Below, one piece after another: positions 60,180 to 64,000 of a DNA stretch of 64,000 nt. A model generated the notes under the pieces. That model searched no databases, had not been told where the DNA came from, and saw only the letters and a program-made list of their open reading frames with translations. The DNA comes from Magicicada septendecula. Taxonomy: Eukaryota; Arthropoda; Insecta; Hemiptera; Cicadidae. The stretch lies in the NCBI GenBank assembly GCA_034769895.1, contig CM068367.1, positions 1,318,153,046 to 1,318,217,045 on the forward strand, read 5' to 3'. Position numbers and translations under genes: made by a program. Numbering within the stretch: position 1 is the stretch's first letter; each line of letters starts with the position of its first letter.

Positions 60180-60704
60180 ATTTGCTTACAACACAACGTG
60201 TATTCTTGTTTTAAACCGCGCCAATTTTAAGAAGCAGGAATTTACATTAAGGTAGTACAAGTATGAGGTAGAACGTGAAGTACATTAAGGCAAATAAAGT
60301 GAAACAAATATACCGACGAAATAAAAATAGAAATCTATTTCAAGTTACACCCAACTGTTGCTATTAATTATACTGCGCGTTAGGATAACAATAAGACCGC
60401 CGGTTTAGGCGAAATAGATGGAAACACATCCAGACAACATTTGTACACTATTAAAATAAAAATTTTAGTTAGTTAAGATATTAGTTAAGGTTTTTACGTA
60501 ACATTTTTATTAATCAGTGTCGTGTAAAAAAACGTCGTGCTCACATCCTGCTTCGAGACACATTAATTTCTTCTGAACGAGACTATGGCACTGTTGTTTT
60601 TTTGTCGTCTTATTTAAGTTAAGCCAGATTTTATTGTATTAATTACTATAGAAAAAATACTATTCACCTGTCATTTTTTGAGCCTCATAAGGATAATGTA
60701 TGGT

Positions 60705-61450
60705 ACTGTTTCAGTCTGTATACATGGTGAAGTCAAGTTTACGTCACTTCTAAGTGTAGTTTCAATGGATGTTTTAAAATGAGAGAATTTAATTTCCAAC
60801 AATTTGTTGTAAATAAGATAGTAGAAAATGTTTGAAGAGTAAATAACCAACATTATTTCCGGTATTGTTTTCAACAAAAGTACAAGTTATTATCCTTTTA
60901 AATTTTTTGTCTGTTTATCAGTTTAGATTTGCTCTGTACAGCATCATTTTGGAGCCGTACTTTGACTTCAACATTAAGAAAATCCTGATACTTTAGACCT
61001 TGGATTTTTTCTGTACAAACAGGAGAAATTTTTTTTAGTTGTTCTAAATTAAATTTCGCATCAGATTTAGAAAAAAGGATTTTATTTTTTGTACTTCGAT
61101 GTAACATAATGAGAAAACTAGTCTAAAAAATTAAAAAAGGCTATTTAAAAAAATTATTTTACTAATATTAATAGATTTTCTATGAAATATTTTCAATGTT
61201 ATGTCTTTGGAAAACACTAAATTTTTTACTGAAATTTTACCTGAAATTATCAATTTTAGGTTTTTTATTTTATCCACTTTGATGCTGTATGGGGAGTTCT
61301 CTTTTCGTTTGAAGGTCAGAGAAAGGAAAATCTTGAATTTGTTTTGCAATGCGTTTTCAGATAAGTGTATATAATTTTTTGTCAATATTTTGAGAAGAGG
61401 AATGGACCTATCAGATAGGCAGAAACTTTCTAACTCACTCTGTATATAAA
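60705..61450 (-). other. Coding-like minus-strand segment, unrecognised
   Basis: Consecutive minus-strand open frames (61,131-61,385 and 60,898-61,107) are lysine-rich with blocks such as LSENALQNKFKIFLSLTFKR and LKYQDFLNVEVKVRLQND. The right edge on the minus strand begins TATACAGAGTGAGTTAGAAA, similar to the ACAGGGTG-type start at 52,850. It may be a repeat with fossil coding capacity. I do not recognise the family and composition bias could explain the frames. Confidence 0.3.
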
Positions 61451-62749
<1,299 letters not shown>

Positions 62750-62850
62750 TTAAAGGGCGCCACTCCGTGCAGGGAAAACCAACGGGCGATCACGGAGATT
62801 CAATCCCGTCCCAATAAGGTTGACCACTAAACCACTTGATAAGGCAGTTT
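62750..62850 (-). repeat. tRNA-like sequence, possible SINE head
   Basis: On the minus strand GTGGTTTAGTGGTCAACC fits a pol III A box (TGGTTTAGTGG), and 20-25 bases on, GGGATTGAATCTCC is a fair B box. A T-rich run on the plus strand at 62,732-62,741 could be an A-rich tail of a minus-strand copy. The box spacing is short for a true tRNA and the stems pair poorly, so a decayed tRNA-derived SINE is more likely than a functional tRNA. Confidence 0.3.
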
Positions 62851-64000
62851 GCTCAAATTTACTATACCAATCATGTAAGGTATACAAAACATACAAAATA
62901 AGAAATCATATTCTATTTTATTAAGTTTTGCTTGTATCCCCAAATAACAATGAGAGAAAATGACTATATATCATTAGCTGATGCCGCAATAATAATAAAT
63001 GTTTAAACTGACAACAACTTAAATCTAAATAACTTAGGTAATACGCTATACTAATATATACAGTAATATGCACAGTAATATACACTAATATATTACTCAC
63101 CACAAGTTCTCCGCGTAATGCACGCACAATCGAACAGTAAGCGTATCGGAAGTCCAGGTCGGTTGCGGAACGCGGCGGCGGAATGCGGAAATACGCGGCG
63201 GCGGAAAGAAGTCTCCAGATAACAGCACCATGCTCCAGGTGTGAAAATGCTCCAAAGTAACAGCCATCAGGGTCCCAGACAGTTCAGGAATCAAAATTAA
63301 AACCATGTAAATTCATTAAATAATAGTATTGTGCATATAACATCTTCCTATGCAAACATTGAACCCTAATTCATTCACTAGAAAGTGTTTTACATTTTTT
63401 TTTTTATTTCACCAAGTTTATCTACCACAATATTCGAAATACAATTAAATATTCAAAATACAAAAGCAAGTTACTAAATTTACACTCAAAACTTCAAAGG
63501 TAAATTTCTAAACATGGAAAAGTTACCCCTTAATTAGTAATACATTTACGGATAACAAAAATTTCACATTATCTACAACTTTTAATTATAATTGGTCAGG
63601 AATATGAATTGAGTAATAAATATAATAATTTATAATAATATAATTTAATTCAATAAATTAATTTAATAATTTAATAATATTTTAATTCAATAATATAATT
63701 TATTTTGCTGCATAAATTCGCTATACGCTTGTCCACAATAAAGTATTTTGCATGCAATTCAAAACATTGTATTTAACTACTATTCATTGTTTCGAAACCC
63801 TAGCTATAATATTTGGTGACCAAGTGTTTATATCATTCAAATAATATAATAAGATAAAATTTATGGTTTAATTATGACATTGCTTTAAATAAAGTGTGAT
63901 ATGAAATAAACAATACATTATCTGGGCAAAACAATTCGAACTACAATATTTACATTAAATTTCTCACCACAGCCTGGTAATTACGTCGCTGTTAGCTTTA
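62851..64000. other. AT-rich stretch with a GC-richer patch
   Basis: A patch at 63,160-63,215 is rich in GGCGGCGGAA units. The rest is very AT-rich, with TAATAATTTAATA-type simple sequence at 63,610-63,705. Frames over the GC patch show no domain. No gene is supportable. Confidence 0.45.

Overview
The window looks like a gene-poor stretch of a large, AT-rich arthropod genome. An insect is most likely, and a cockroach/termite-like or other polyneopteran lineage is my best guess. The grounds are the abundance of decayed LINE 3' ends with trinucleotide tails, Penelope-like elements, mariner, hAT and pogo DNA transposons, long CA and GA microsatellites, and one short TTAGG-type (insect telomere motif) tract. 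I found no host protein-coding gene, rRNA or CRISPR array that I could support. Nearly every recognisable coding stretch belongs to a transposable element, and the species assignment is inference only.

Layout. 1-6 kb: a LINE tail (1.7-2.2 kb), a 1,042-bp non-autonomous hAT-like element with 8-bp target duplication (3,047-4,088), then two more LINE tails. 6.5-8.4 kb: a long inverted-repeat element and a pogo/Tigger-like transposase relic. 10-16.5 kb: two solo-LTR fossils, two fold-back elements carrying Penelope-type hairpin motifs, and two minus-strand LINE tails. 16.5-20 kb: mostly unassigned AT-rich DNA. 20.2-24.6 kb: the largest coding relic, a plus-strand I-superfamily-like LINE (endonuclease, reverse transcriptase, RNase H, zinc knuckle) abutting a minus-strand R1-like LINE fragment. 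28-31.7 kb: a LINE tail and a solo LTR split by a hAT-like element. 35.7-37.6 kb: a LINE tail, a dispersed repeat and a Penelope-like inverted repeat. 41-43.1 kb: a LINE tail and a mariner relic that itself carries a hAT-like insert. 46.9-48.3 kb: the second copy of the dispersed repeat, followed by the C-terminal part of a Penelope-like element with its GIY-YIG endonuclease. 50.9-52.6 kb: a nine-copy tandem array of about 160-bp units with a duplicated dimer at its end. 54.7-56.5 kb: a gutted Ty3/gypsy-like fossil. 57.6-58.3 kb: another LINE relic. 61.8-62.1 kb: a 232-bp CA microsatellite.

The elements do not form a pathway. They record layered insertion: hAT into LTR, hAT into mariner, and one LINE against another. 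The most interesting recurrent signal is a short structured motif, CTGAWGA plus one T, a hairpin, then GAAAC. It recurs at several Penelope-type termini in the window, twice as head-to-head inverted pairs, and resembles a hammerhead ribozyme core. All boundaries were read by eye and are approximate unless a target-site duplication is given.
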